From assembly GCA_001414485.1 (NCBI GenBank), contig LLEY01000373.1:1-11120 (forward strand): 11,120 bases of DNA, read 5' to 3'. The translations under genes and the position numbers were made by a program. Under the pieces are notes generated by a model, which did no database searches, had not been told where the DNA came from, and saw only the letters and a program-made list of their open reading frames with translations. Positions 1 to 6,839 of this stretch are shown in pieces. Position 1 is the first letter of the stretch; every line of letters starts with the position of its first letter. Source of the DNA: Calycina herbarum. Taxonomy: Eukaryota; Ascomycota; Leotiomycetes; Helotiales; Pezizellaceae.

Positions 1-127
1 GCTCTAGAGTGCTCTAGACACATCAGAACCACGAGGTCACGTGGTATTCTGACTAAGCTTAACTTTTAGGTCTATATACACTTAAGCACTTATGTCTAAG
101 TATACTAGATACTAATATATTATTATA
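1..127 (+). repeat. B-end: terminal inverted-repeat sequence, partial element at window edge
   Basis: This stretch is almost identical to the reverse complement of 3658-3784, with one clear mismatch seen near position 44, and is more distantly related to 2960-3085 in the same orientation. It opens with two copies of GCTCTAGA separated by GT, so the extreme end is itself a short repeat rich in the TCTAGA palindrome. Similarity to the other copies stops near 127. It is therefore one end of a B-type element, or a solitary end, whose outer flank lies outside the window. Because the base before position 1 is not visible, no target duplication can be checked. CpA and TpG are still present, so it has been little affected by RIP. 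Confidence 0.85.
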
Positions 128-1140
128 GTTGTTTAACGACGGCAAAAATTGCGATTTTGATTTTGATACTTGGTTTACTGGAATACCAACGGAGGAAGTA
201 TAAGAGTGTACTTCAACGATCATAGATCGACATTTATATATAAAGTTGCTTTCAATAACAAATAGCAAAATGCTCAAATCCGTTCTCAATCCAGATCTGA
301 TCTTCTGGAAAGTGTTGTGATTCGAAAACAAACTAAGGACTAGTGAGGTTCTTGTAGTAGACTGCTCATAGCTTGTTAAAACAGCCTTAAATGATTGAGA
401 TAAAGAGAGGCCTTATGCTTCAATAGAGTACTACAATAGAGGCATTGGAGGGTTAGTTCGTTCCTCGGAAATATCCAAATTATACTTTTGAGTATTAAAA
501 GAGATAAGTCCTTGTTGAAATACAGCGGTACGAAAATCTCTATGATTCTTTCTCGTAGGAAATCACATAAGAACGTCTGTTCCAAGCACTACCCCGTCCT
601 CAGATTCGAGTGAAACTAGAAAATCAGCAAAACGAGTTTCCGTTGAATCCAAATCCGAGGTCGTCCTTACCAGATAGCTAGGCTTTATTTCTGATTTCGA
701 TTGTCATTTAGGTGTCGAGTATCGTACTTCTGCGTAGAGCTGGATAAATCTAGAAGAGAGACTAAACAACCGGTAGCTTTTTATTCTTCACTTCGACAGT
801 TCGATAGTTCGACCTCGTTTCGAGGGATTTGTTAGAATCACATATAAATGAACTGAGAAATGAAGCTAGATAAATATTTTACATTCGACAGGAGCTTACT
901 TGACAGCAGTAATACTTTCGTATAGAAAAAATGACTAGGTTTGTTTTCTTATAACTTATGCTATGCTCCACCTAAGCTTTGTATTTGTTTTATTGCTTCA
1001 GAGTAGGCGCGCTTTATATTCTTATGAAATTATGTTTCGAAGATTGAATCTCCCAATTCGACGGCATTCTTTTGGCAAGTCGGAGATACTCTTCTCACTT
1101 ACTTCTGGCGATTCTCTTTAAGCTTGGCTTTTAGGCGTCC
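128..1140. other. Low-RIP stretch with no recognisable gene
   Basis: This kilobase is AT-rich but keeps ordinary amounts of CpA and TpG, unlike the sequence to its right. Short minus-strand open frames exist at 59-331 and 376-585, but the first runs into the B-end repeat and neither translation resembles a protein family I know. There is a short repetitive run of TTCGA-type words near 796-825. The stretch may be the interior of a B-type element starting at position 1, or unrelated intergenic DNA. I see no RNA gene or promoter I could defend. Confidence 0.5.
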
Positions 1141-1239
1141 TCTCCTTCGCCGCTCGCCTAGCGGAGTACTCTAATTCCGTGATAACCTTTAAAGTAGGTG
1201 TAGCTGAATTTATCACCTCTATTATTTAGATATATATTA

Positions 1240-1850
1240 ACTCTAAGATCAAGCTGCTAATAAAGATGTCTAGCTGATAACTGTGGCTCGGGTGTCGTAG
1301 TATTAAGAATTATTCTAGTTTCACAGTTTTATATCGTAATAAAAAGGCTATAAAGAAAAGGGGATTACCTTTATAAAAGTCGCTTAGCTGAATTAACTAG
1401 GCGCTTCGTACTAGATAGAGTATAATAAGACTAATATAAAAAAGCTACTCTAATAAGCTTGAATAAACGAGTATTAAACTCTGTCTCACCTAGTATTCTC
1501 TTACTTACGTCTCGGCTATTCCGTGCTATATTGGAATTTGACTCCTCGGAAGATTTATAATAGGATATAGCGATTCGTTTTTATAAACTCGAGAGACATT
1601 TATTTGCTATTGAAAGTAAAGACTTACAATAGAAGGTCAAGTGTATATAAGCTAGAGACCTCTTATTAGTAAGTTGAAACATCTGAGAAACTCTCTTAAA
1701 ATTAGAGGTTTTTTTTCTAATACTTAAAAGTAGTGTCGAATCAGTAGTTCTAACTAGAAACTATAAAAAAAAACCTCTCTACTGTAATAATTTAACGAAA
1801 AGTCGAGAATCGACAGTAATAAAATGTCTAATTCAGTTATAACATAGCGA
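1240..1850 (+). other. RIP-damaged sequence, probably upstream part of the plus-strand gypsy relic
   Basis: CpA and TpG become scarce and TpA rises. The stretch leads directly into the readable protease frame that starts near 1853, so it is probably gag or 5' internal sequence of the same element, but I could not read a convincing Gag domain or zinc knuckle. It contains a 13-bp inverted repeat: AGAGGTTTTTTTT at about 1704 and AAAAAAAACCTCT ending near 1778, separated by roughly 50 bases. The left boundary is only a change in composition, not a seen junction. Confidence 0.4.
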
Positions 1851-1852
1851 AG

Positions 1853-2465
1853 TTCTATAGTCTAAATATAAAGAGACTTTCTACACCTATAAAGATTCGT
1901 AGATATAATAGAGAGATTAGTAGAGAAGCTACTTACTACCTCTTTTCTAATTATATATTAGACAGCTATAAATTCTTTAATATACTCTTTATTCTACTAG
2001 ACCTAGGCTTATATAATATTATCCTCGACTAAAAGTTCTTTAAATACTTCTATATTAATATCGACGTAACTTATTAAAAGTTACTCTAGCTAGAGAACCT
2101 TAAGCCTTACTTCTCTACTTAGTAGCCTACCTCTCTCTCGTATAAAGCTATTTAACTAAAAGACTCTAAGCTCTTTTACTAGGATTAGACAGACGCTCGC
2201 GACCTTATAATAGAAGCGAACGAATAACGAAGACAGAACAGCTAATCTATTTCTAAACTTAGTATAATAGAGTACTTGGAATACGTATCTACGATCTATA
2301 GAGAGAACAACTAGTCTTTCTTATAAGTATAATACTAGATTATAAAGCGAAAACTTAAGAGTTTTACTAAAAAAGTATTCGTCTTAGTCTATTAACGAAA
2401 GCTCTTTCTAAAGAAGGAACCTTCTCTTATAATCGATATCTTAGCTATATCCGCTATTAGGATTA
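1853..2465 (+). pseudogene. Ty3/gypsy Pol fragment, aspartic-protease region, RIP-damaged and truncated
   Basis: One plus-strand frame stays open to interpretation over about 200 codons, allowing for RIP-type stops. It reads like the protease and linker of a fungal gypsy polyprotein: an R-R-Y/G-N/D-G-E type segment near 1895-1930, then the hallmark block DLGLYNIILDWKFFKYF at 2000-2050. That block corresponds to the conserved D-L-G-x-x-D-x-I-L-G-x-K-W protease C-terminal motif, with the Gly after I-L changed. An acidic linker follows, and the frame reaches IDILAISAIR near 2432-2464, a segment that usually lies between protease and reverse transcriptase in these elements. Stops such as TAG at Trp or Gln positions fit RIP. 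The frame is cut where repeat A1 begins; no RT follows on the other side of A1. It is a different family from the minus-strand gypsy in this window. Family assignment is from memory of conserved motifs and not from a search. Confidence 0.72.
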
Positions 2466-2467
2466 TA

Positions 2468-2640
2468 AAATAGTTACGTAAGAGGGACAAAAGATAGAAG
2501 ATAAAGATATATATTATATATATGTCTATGTATATATGTCTATGTATATATGTCTATGTATATATGTCTATATATATGTTTCCTAGAGCTTAGTTATATA
2601 GACATATATACAAAGGATTTCGAATGCGGGTATGTCACGT
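2468..2640 (+). repeat. Left arm (TIR) of A1
   Basis: Homologous to 10876-11075 in the same orientation and to the reverse complement of about 4170-4338. In this copy the CpA-rich words of the others are changed in RIP fashion: GTCACG becomes GTTACG, and GGCAGAAGGCAGAAG becomes GACAAAAGATAGAAG. This arm is therefore older or more exposed than the other two. The similarity can be followed through CCTAGAGCTTAGTTATATAG and ACATATATACAAAGGA near 2582-2620, matching CCTAGTTATATACACATGTG and AAAGGA in the other arms. Confidence 0.8.
2515..2578 (+). repeat. Microsatellite, 14-bp unit
   Basis: About four and a half copies of TATATATGTCTATG in tandem. It occupies the same place within the arm as the TG-rich runs at 10919-11010 and the CA-rich run at 4228-4283, so it is probably the same tract after TpG-to-TpA changes plus unit homogenisation. 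Confidence 0.85.
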
Positions 2641-2959
2641 GATGTCCGGAAGTGATGTCCGGATGCGGAAAGGATGCCGGATACGGAAGTAGTCTTAGAA
2701 CAAAGAAGTTTTTTAGAACAAAGAAGAACAAAGAGAATAATATTATAACGGTTATAGTCACGAAGGCTGGATGTCACATGTTCGCTTAGATGCACGCTAG
2801 TACTAGCGTACGCACTAGCGTTGCAGGACTTGTATTTAGTTCCCGGTTCTCTCGAGCTCTTCTGCTCTCCTCGTCTTTTGTCCTAAGAATAGAGTGTTGT
2901 TTATGCTGCCTTTGTCTACTAAAGCACGTCTGTTACAAATATCCGAAAACAACGCGTTA
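2640..2959 (+). other. Inner part of A1 left half, non-coding
   Basis: GC is higher here and CpA/TpG are retained. It holds a cluster of GATGTCCGGA/GATGCCGGA words at 2640-2690, a doubled TTAGAACAAAGAAG at about 2695-2729, and a perfect 14-bp palindrome, CGCTAGTACTAGCG, at 2795-2808, followed by another CACTAGCG. The minus-strand open frame at 2583-2795 crosses these repeats and looks accidental. I see no gene. Confidence 0.5.
2951..2959 (+). repeat. Left copy of 9-bp direct repeat flanking element B
   Basis: AACGCGTTA here is repeated exactly at 3785-3793, immediately outside the two ends of B, as expected for a target-site duplication. The first eight bases form a palindrome (AACGCGTT), so the match could instead be read as an inverted extension of the TIRs separated by two mismatched bases. 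A 9-bp duplication would suit Mutator-like elements. Confidence 0.65.
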
Positions 2960-3085
2960 ATCTAGAGCGTTCTAGACGCGTTGGAAATCAGTAGCTGCTT
3001 AGTCATCCTAACTAGGCTTAACTTTTTTAGTCTATATATACCCGAGCACGTGACTCTAAGTATACCAGATACTAAGATAAAATTA
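2960..3085 (+). repeat. Left terminal inverted repeat of B
   Basis: Aligns with the reverse complement of 3658-3784 and with 1-127, but more diverged than those two are from each other. Part of the difference is RIP-like (for example TATATACAC becomes TATATATACC); part is not, such as the segment at 2975-3010. The plus-strand open frame at 2981-3220 begins in this repeat and is not considered a gene. Confidence 0.75.
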
Positions 3086-3199
3086 TATCTAATATTATTT
3101 TTACTTAATCTCTTATATCTATACTTTTATTCTATAGTTATACTAGAGAAAGACGAACGATATATTATAGTTGTAATAATTAGGAATAATAGAATAGTA

Positions 3200-3657
3200 T
3201 TTAGGAAATATAGTTTATAAGAATTATTTAGTATACTTTTCTAGGAACGACGAAAGTATAATATAGCTAGATAGGTAGAAATAGAACTAGAGGAATTCTA
3301 CTATCTATCTATAGAAGAATTATAGTTTATAGAAGTAATATAAGAAATAATAGCGCGATAGATACGTTGTCTACTATATACTACTATAGACTAGACAACT
3401 TAGAAACGATTTAAGAGAACCTTACTAGAACCTACTAGAACTATAGAAAGTTAATAAATATATAAAGTAGCTTTATCTAATAAAGAAAAAGTAACGTTCT
3501 TCTCTTAGTTTTAAGTTTAATCGATTAAAGAGAAGAATTCGAAAAATTAGATATTTAAGGTTTACTATATTAAACTAGAGATATATACTACTTTAGAAGA
3601 AAGGTAGTTAATAGTAACTATAGAAATATAGAGAAAAGAACTAACGTAGTTTATTAT
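3200..3657 (+). pseudogene. Captured Ty3/gypsy gag-protease fragment inside B, RIP-damaged
   Basis: A single plus-strand frame can be followed for about 150 codons with RIP-type stops. Its last 40 codons align with the start of the protease domain of the minus-strand gypsy in this window. Here the frame reads YYIKLEIYTTLEER, a stop, then LIVTIEI; the other reads YIKAKLNATLEER, then YLIITIEI. At the DNA level both share ACTTTAGAAGAAAG and TAACTATAGAAATATA. The fragment ends just before the expected catalytic Asp-Ser/Thr-Gly motif, where the right TIR of B begins. Upstream codons are charged and Gag-like but not diagnostic. The two copies are related yet clearly distinct, so they come from different subfamilies or diverged copies. 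Confidence 0.7.
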
Positions 3658-3784
3658 TATAATAATATATTAGTATCTAGTATACTTAGACATAAGTGCT
3701 TAAGTGTATATAGACCTAAAAGTTAAGCTTAGTCAGAATATCACGTGACCTCGTGGTTCTGATGTGTCTAGAGCACTCTAGAGC
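3658..3784 (-). repeat. Right terminal inverted repeat of B
   Basis: Reverse complement nearly identical to 1-127. It ends GCACTCTAGAGC at 3784 and is followed directly by the 9-bp repeat AACGCGTTA. CpA and TpG words such as CACGTGACC and CTGATGTG survive, in contrast to the RIP-saturated sequence just to its left. Confidence 0.85.
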
Positions 3785-3793
3785 AACGCGTTA
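3785..3793 (+). repeat. Right copy of 9-bp direct repeat flanking element B
   Basis: AACGCGTTA, identical to 2951-2959. See the left copy for the palindrome caveat. Confidence 0.65.
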
Positions 3794-3844
3794 AGTTTTG
3801 TATATTAATTACATATACTTCCGCATACGTATTCCGTTTACGGA

Positions 3845-4190
3845 AGTGGCGTTTTATAGCGTATACCGCATACGTATTCCGCATACGTATATACAAAGAG
3901 TCCTTTGTACACCGTATGCGTATTCCGCATACGTATATACAAAGAGTCCTTTGTACACCGCATCCGTATTCCGTATACGTATATACAAAGAGTCCTTTGT
4001 ACACCGCATACGTATTCTGAATGCGTATATACAAAGAGTCCTTTGTACACCGCATACGTATTCCGTATACGTATATACAAAGAGTCCTTTGTACACCGCA
4101 TACGTATTCCGAATACGTATATACAAAGAGTCCTTTGTACACCGCATACGTATTCCGAATACGTATATACAAAGAGTCCTTTATACACAT
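3845..4190 (+). repeat. 46-bp tandem minisatellite, seven core copies
   Basis: The core ATACAAAGAGTCCTTTGTAC starts at 3891, 3937, 3983, 4029, 4075, 4121 and 4167, exactly 46 bases apart (the last copy varies at its end). Each unit carries two imperfect palindromes: TACAAAG and CTTTGTA around a four-base centre, and ATACGTATTC facing GAATACGTAT. Units differ mainly by CpA/TpG-type transitions (CGCATACG, CGTATACG, GAATACG) inside the second palindrome. Because 46 is not a multiple of three, every frame is periodic, which produces several long but meaningless open frames on both strands (3768-4436). The array lies in the right arm of A1 and reappears, inverted, at 11057-11120. Confidence 0.95.
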
Positions 4191-4203
4191 GTGTATATAA
4201 CTA

Positions 4204-4227
4204 GGTCCTGGGACGTCTACCCAGGAC
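4204..4227. repeat. Short hairpin beside the microsatellite in A1
   Basis: GTCCTGGG and CCCAGGAC face each other around ACGTCTA, an 8-bp perfect stem. The same hairpin occurs inverted at 11009-11032 in A2. In the left arm of A1 only a decayed CCTAGAGC remains at the equivalent place. Confidence 0.85.
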
Positions 4228-4283
4228 ACACACACACACACATACACACACATACATACACACACACATATACACACACATAT
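4226..4283 (+). repeat. CA-rich microsatellite of A1 right arm
   Basis: Irregular (CA)n with TA interruptions. It is the reverse complement of the TG-rich tract at 10919-11010. Survival of dozens of CpA sites here argues that this arm largely escaped RIP. Confidence 0.9.
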
Positions 4284-4338
4284 ATACATATAATTTATAC
4301 CCTTGACTTCTGCCTTCTGCCCTCTTGCGTGACTATTT
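4284..4338 (-). repeat. Terminal segment of A1 right arm
   Basis: The reverse complement reads AAATAGTCACGCAAGAGGG, then two CAGAAG words, then TCAAGGGTATAAATTAT. This matches 10876-10923 almost perfectly (one difference, GC versus GT, after CAC). The adjoining base pair outside is TA. Confidence 0.85.
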
Positions 4339-4345
4339 TAACAAT

Positions 4346-4379
4346 TATCGAGTCGCTTATATTATCGAGTCGCTTACTT
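4346..4379 (+). repeat. Tandem 17-bp repeat upstream of the pogo relic
   Basis: ATTATCGAGTCGCTTA occurs twice in a row, immediately outside the end of A1 and about 55 bases before the probable start of the transposase frame. It may be part of the 5' untranslated end of the pogo element, but no matching inverted copy was found downstream, so the element's own TIR is not identified. Confidence 0.7.
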
Positions 4380-4432
4380 TTCTCTATATTCTACTCTACT
4401 AACTTTAATACGCGTTTTCTTAACTACTATAA

Positions 4433-5884
4433 ATAGAAGTTTAAACTAAAGAAGCTTGAATTATTCTAGCTATTAAGGCTATTCGTTTATCTAAGACAAT
4501 AAATACTTAGACTATAGTAAAACTATATAGAGTCTCTAGAACTATACTTAGAGACAGAATAGCTAGCCGAACTCCTCGCGACGAAACACGACCTAATCGT
4601 TATAAATTAACTATATTAGAAGAGAAGGTAATTTCTTAGAATATACTTAAGCTAGATTCTAGAGAGTTTATACCACAGCTTACTAGTATAGAAGACATAG
4701 CTAATTTTATTCTAGAATTAAGAGAGGTAGGACGTATTAGTAAGCTCTAGGCTTATCGATTTATATAACGATAACTAGCTCTTAAGACGCGTTTTAATCG
4801 CGTTTACGATTTCTAAAGAGCCTTATACGAAGATCCTAAGCTAATTAGCGCGTGGTTTCGACTAGTAGAAAATATAAAAGCAAAATACGGGATTTTAGAC
4901 TACGACTTCTATAACTTCGACGAGACTAGGTTTATAATAGGTATAATCTACGCTATAATAGTTATAGCCCGCGTAGATCGACGTAATAGAGATAAGGCAG
5001 TTTAGCTAGAGAATAGAGAATAGACTATAGCTATTACCTATATTAATAGTAAAGACTAGAGTGTTTCTCTATTTTTAGTAGTATAAGAGAAGAATTATCT
5101 TACGAACTAGTATACCGACGGCGGCCTCCTACTTAACTAGGTTATTAAACCGATAAGTAATAGATAGATAAATAATAAAATAGGTCTAGAATAGTTAAAA
5201 CACTTTAATAAACATACTACTACTTGTATAAAGAGACTATATCGAATACTTATTCTTAATAAGTATAAGAGTTACGAATCAGCCGAGTTCTAAGAATACT
5301 ATAAGGTATATAATATTATAACTCTTAGACTACCTCTCTACTCGTTCTATCTAACCTAGCTACTTAATATTAGATACTTTAGTATCTTAAAGCGAGTATA
5401 CAGTCGATAGATTAAGACGTTTATTAAGGCCTATATTAACTATATTACGAAGGTAGAGTTCTTTCTAGCTTTTATAGTAGTATATAAGGAATTAATAATA
5501 GCCTAAAACGCTTAGACTAGATTTCGTAGAGCTGGCTTAGTACCTTTTAACCTATAGGCTGTGATTTCAAAGCTTAACGTGAAGTTATAGACTCTAACAC
5601 TCTCTAGACCCTCTACTGCTAATACTAACCCTTAGGTCTTCTAGACCTCTTCTAATCTAGCTAAAGCTCTTTTATAAATAACCCTTGTTCGAAATCGAAT
5701 TAAAGGAAGCTTACTAACTCTACTTTTCGAGACGGTTACTACGTTAGCAAAGAGTATAGCTGCTTTATAACCGGATATACGTAATACCGTTCTTCTATAA
5801 CCGGATATACGTAGTACCGTGTTTCTAACTCTATAACCGGATTCTTATATATCCGAGCTATGTCTAGGATATTCAAACGACTAG
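4433..5884 (+). pseudogene. pogo/Fot1-type (Tc1/mariner, DDE_1) transposase relic, RIP-killed
   Basis: One plus-strand frame without a frameshift can be read for about 450 codons. It holds an N-terminal helix-turn-helix region (EARIILAIKAIR-like at about 4448-4480), a CENP-B-type DNA-binding segment ending ALYEDPKLISAWFRLV at about 4820-4870, and the catalytic DDE_1 core. The first catalytic Asp is intact in YNFDETRF (codon 4919-4921). The second (in the L-I-L-D block) is now Asn, codon AAT at 5258-5260. The third (normally H-L-L/T-Q-P-L-D) is also Asn, AAT at 5366-5368. The spacing of the last two is 35 residues, as in DD35D transposases. More than 20 in-frame TAG/TAA codons stand where Trp or Gln is expected. 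The probable start codon is ATA in place of ATG at 4433. The C-terminal part (RFRRAGLVPFN at about 5520-5552) is typical of the family. The tail beyond 5766 passes through a 30-bp repeat, and the end is uncertain. It would have cut and pasted its own element at TA sites; it cannot do so now. Confidence 0.9.
5766..5850 (+). repeat. 30-bp repeat in the transposase C-terminal tail
   Basis: TATAACCGGATATACGTARTACCGT occurs at 5766-5790 and 5796-5820, and a shorter TATAACCGGATTCTTATATA at 5832-5851. The first two are 30 bases apart, ten codons, so they stay in the transposase frame and would encode repeated (stop/Gln)-P-D-I-R-x-T-V units. Whether this was a real protein repeat or a later duplication cannot be told from one copy. 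Confidence 0.75.
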
Positions 5885-6467
5885 ACTTATTTAGTACTAG
5901 TATAAGTACTTAACTAGTACTAGCGTAAGTGCTTATTATATACTAATAGACTTTAAAATAATTATTAGTATATATCTTAGACTCTAAGCTTTATCTAATA
6001 GTTATTACGTTATCGAGATATCTTAGCTTAGTATTACTTTTATAAACTCGGTTAGTAATTTTCTCTTCTAAAATCTTATTAATAAACGTTGTCTCAGCTA
6101 TATAGTCGAAGCCGATATCAGATATACTAGTTTACTAGAAAGCTTTATACTTAGTACTCTTAAAACAGATTATCTTACTAGAGTATTTAAACGCTTAGAA
6201 ATAAAGGCTATTCTAAGAGAATTTTCTTAGTTTAAAGACAGCTTTCTTTTAATTCTATAACTAGATAATTACTTAATTTATATTTATATTAGATTATTTT
6301 TTATACTTATATTACTCTAGCTAGTTTTAGAACTTTTAAAAATTCTTAATTCTAACTACTTTTATATAACGAAACTTAAACGAACCAAACAAAGATAACT
6401 AAGTCTCGAAGGTTAGTATATAGATAAGAAGTATAGATACGCTAGGTTATTTACTTAGAAGTGAACT
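5885..6467. other. Unassigned RIP-damaged sequence between pogo relic and gypsy LTR
   Basis: CpA and TpG are almost absent. A 20-base unit beginning AGTACTAG occurs at 5893-5912 and again at 5916-5935, the copies differing by transitions. A plus-strand frame around 6070-6400 (around SYIVEADIRYTSLLESF, then KTDYLTRVFKRLEIKAIL) and a minus-strand frame both look loosely protein-like, but I recognise neither. It may be the 3' end of the pogo element, or another retroelement fragment. Confidence 0.4.
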
Positions 6468-6826
6468 CGTTACTTATATCAAAGATATTAAATAAGATAA
6501 TAAGATTAATAACTAAAGTTAAGTACGAAGCTCCTATCTAATAGTAGACGTGCTAGTCTTATATAGAACCTTCGTTTATGTTTAGAGTCCTGCTAAGCAG
6601 GAGTTCTAAAGATAGAGTTCGACTCTATTTCTAGGGCTCCTTAAAACTAGACTCTATTACCTGACCGTTCTAACCGAGTTACGTAATATAACTGTAATAA
6701 GACCCTTAGGATTATATGTTCTTCTATATTCAATCCTTTTCACCTATTAGAGTTATAATAGTACTTGTTCTATTAAAGCGTTGTCTAGACTTTACTTATT
6801 CACGTACTAGTACGTGATTCGTAATA
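6468..6826 (-). repeat. Probable LTR (3') of the minus-strand gypsy element
   Basis: On the minus strand a purine-rich run, AAGAACGGGATAG (6827-6839), is followed by TATTACGAATCACGTACTAG. This looks like a polypurine tract followed by an LTR that began TGTTACG before a TpG-to-TpA change. The other end is placed at AGTAACG near 6468, an imperfect inverse of TGTTACG, giving about 359 bp. Inside are a TATA-like TTCTATATAAGAC (about 6556-6568), a 16-bp palindrome CACGTACTAGTACGTG at 6801-6816, and two hairpins near 6587-6640. The position downstream of the Pol relic is right for a 3' LTR. The matching 5' LTR would lie beyond the window, so the LTR call rests on position and end motifs. Confidence 0.6.
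6587..6640. repeat. Two adjacent hairpins within the gypsy LTR
   Basis: The first has arms CCTGC and GCAGG around TAA at 6589-6601. The second has 18-base arms at 6600-6617 and 6623-6640 around TTCGA; the mismatches between the arms are all transitions of the RIP kind, so the original arms were probably close to perfect. They could act in the folded RNA end of the element (R/U5 region). Confidence 0.75.
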
Positions 6827-6839
6827 CTATCCCGTTCTT
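6827..6839 (-). other. Polypurine tract of the minus-strand gypsy element
   Basis: AAGAACGGGATAG on the minus strand, 11 of 13 bases purine, directly before the inferred LTR start. Polypurine tracts prime plus-strand DNA synthesis in LTR retrotransposons. It is called from position and composition only. Confidence 0.5.

Larger units (their letters stand above)
2960..3784. mobile_element. Nested TIR element B (825 bp) carrying a gag-protease fragment
   Basis: The two ends are inverted repeats of about 125 bp. The right end (3658-3784) is well preserved; the left (2960-3085) is roughly three-quarters identical by eye, with shared landmarks TCTAGAG, TTCTAGAC, GGCTTAACTTTT and CTAAGTATACYAGATACTAA. 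A 9-bp direct repeat flanks it. The interior is strongly RIP-damaged and codes for a relic related to the gag-protease junction of gypsy elements (separate entry). There is no visible transposase, so it would be non-autonomous. The combination of long TIRs, 9-bp duplication and captured coding sequence resembles Pack-MULEs, but the superfamily is not proved. An alternative is a gypsy fragment trapped between two inverted copies of the same end sequence by recombination. Confidence 0.68.
2468..4338. mobile_element. Composite inverted-repeat element A1, interrupted by element B
   Basis: The left end begins AAATAGTTACGTAAGAGGG at 2468 and the right end is the reverse complement of AAATAGTCACGCAAGAGGG ending at 4338. 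Both are immediately flanked by TA (2466-2467 and 4339-4340). Going inward, the two arms share the AGAAGATAAAG/AGAAGTCAAGG segment, then a TG-rich microsatellite, then a CCTAGTTATATA-type block with ACATRTRTATA. Shared similarity covers roughly 150 bases. Removing B (2960-3784) and one copy of its flanking 9-mer leaves an element of about 1.04 kb with no coding capacity. TA flanks and long TIRs would suit a Tc1/mariner-type non-autonomous element, but TA is so common here that this is weak evidence. The flanks do not rejoin a single gypsy frame (protease relic on the left, pogo relic on the right), so A1 could also be two separate ends brought together. Confidence 0.6.

Noticed and set aside
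59..585. Two minus-strand open frames of 90 and 69 codons
   Set aside because: The first runs into the B-end repeat; neither resembles a known family, and no splice or start context supports them. Kept only as an unassigned stretch.
2583..2795. Minus-strand 70-codon open frame
   Set aside because: It crosses repeat A1 arm sequence and short local repeats, with no protein resemblance.
2981..3220. Plus-strand 79-codon open frame
   Set aside because: It starts inside the left TIR of B and uses a different frame from the gag-protease relic that follows.
3845..4190. CRISPR-like array
   Set aside because: Units are contiguous 46-bp repeats without unique spacers, in a fungal transposon context.
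4284..4345. LTR end (TAACA) facing TGTTA at 10871
   Set aside because: The two copies are inverted, not direct, and the third copy (2461-2473) lacks TGTT; similarity among all three starts at TA|AAATAG, which suits a TIR better than an LTR.
3768..4436. Long open frames on both strands with repeated IRIRIPxTYIQRVLCT-like or YIRIRNTYAVYKGLF-like peptides
   Set aside because: They are translations of the 46-bp tandem array in all frames; the period of 46 residues and presence on both strands show an artefact of repeats lacking stops.
6597..6640. Possible tRNA T-arm (GTTCGAC-like loop) in the gypsy LTR
   Set aside because: The stem does not form the 5-bp/7-nt tRNA geometry and no D-arm, anticodon arm or acceptor stem fits; it is better explained as an 18-bp imperfect hairpin.
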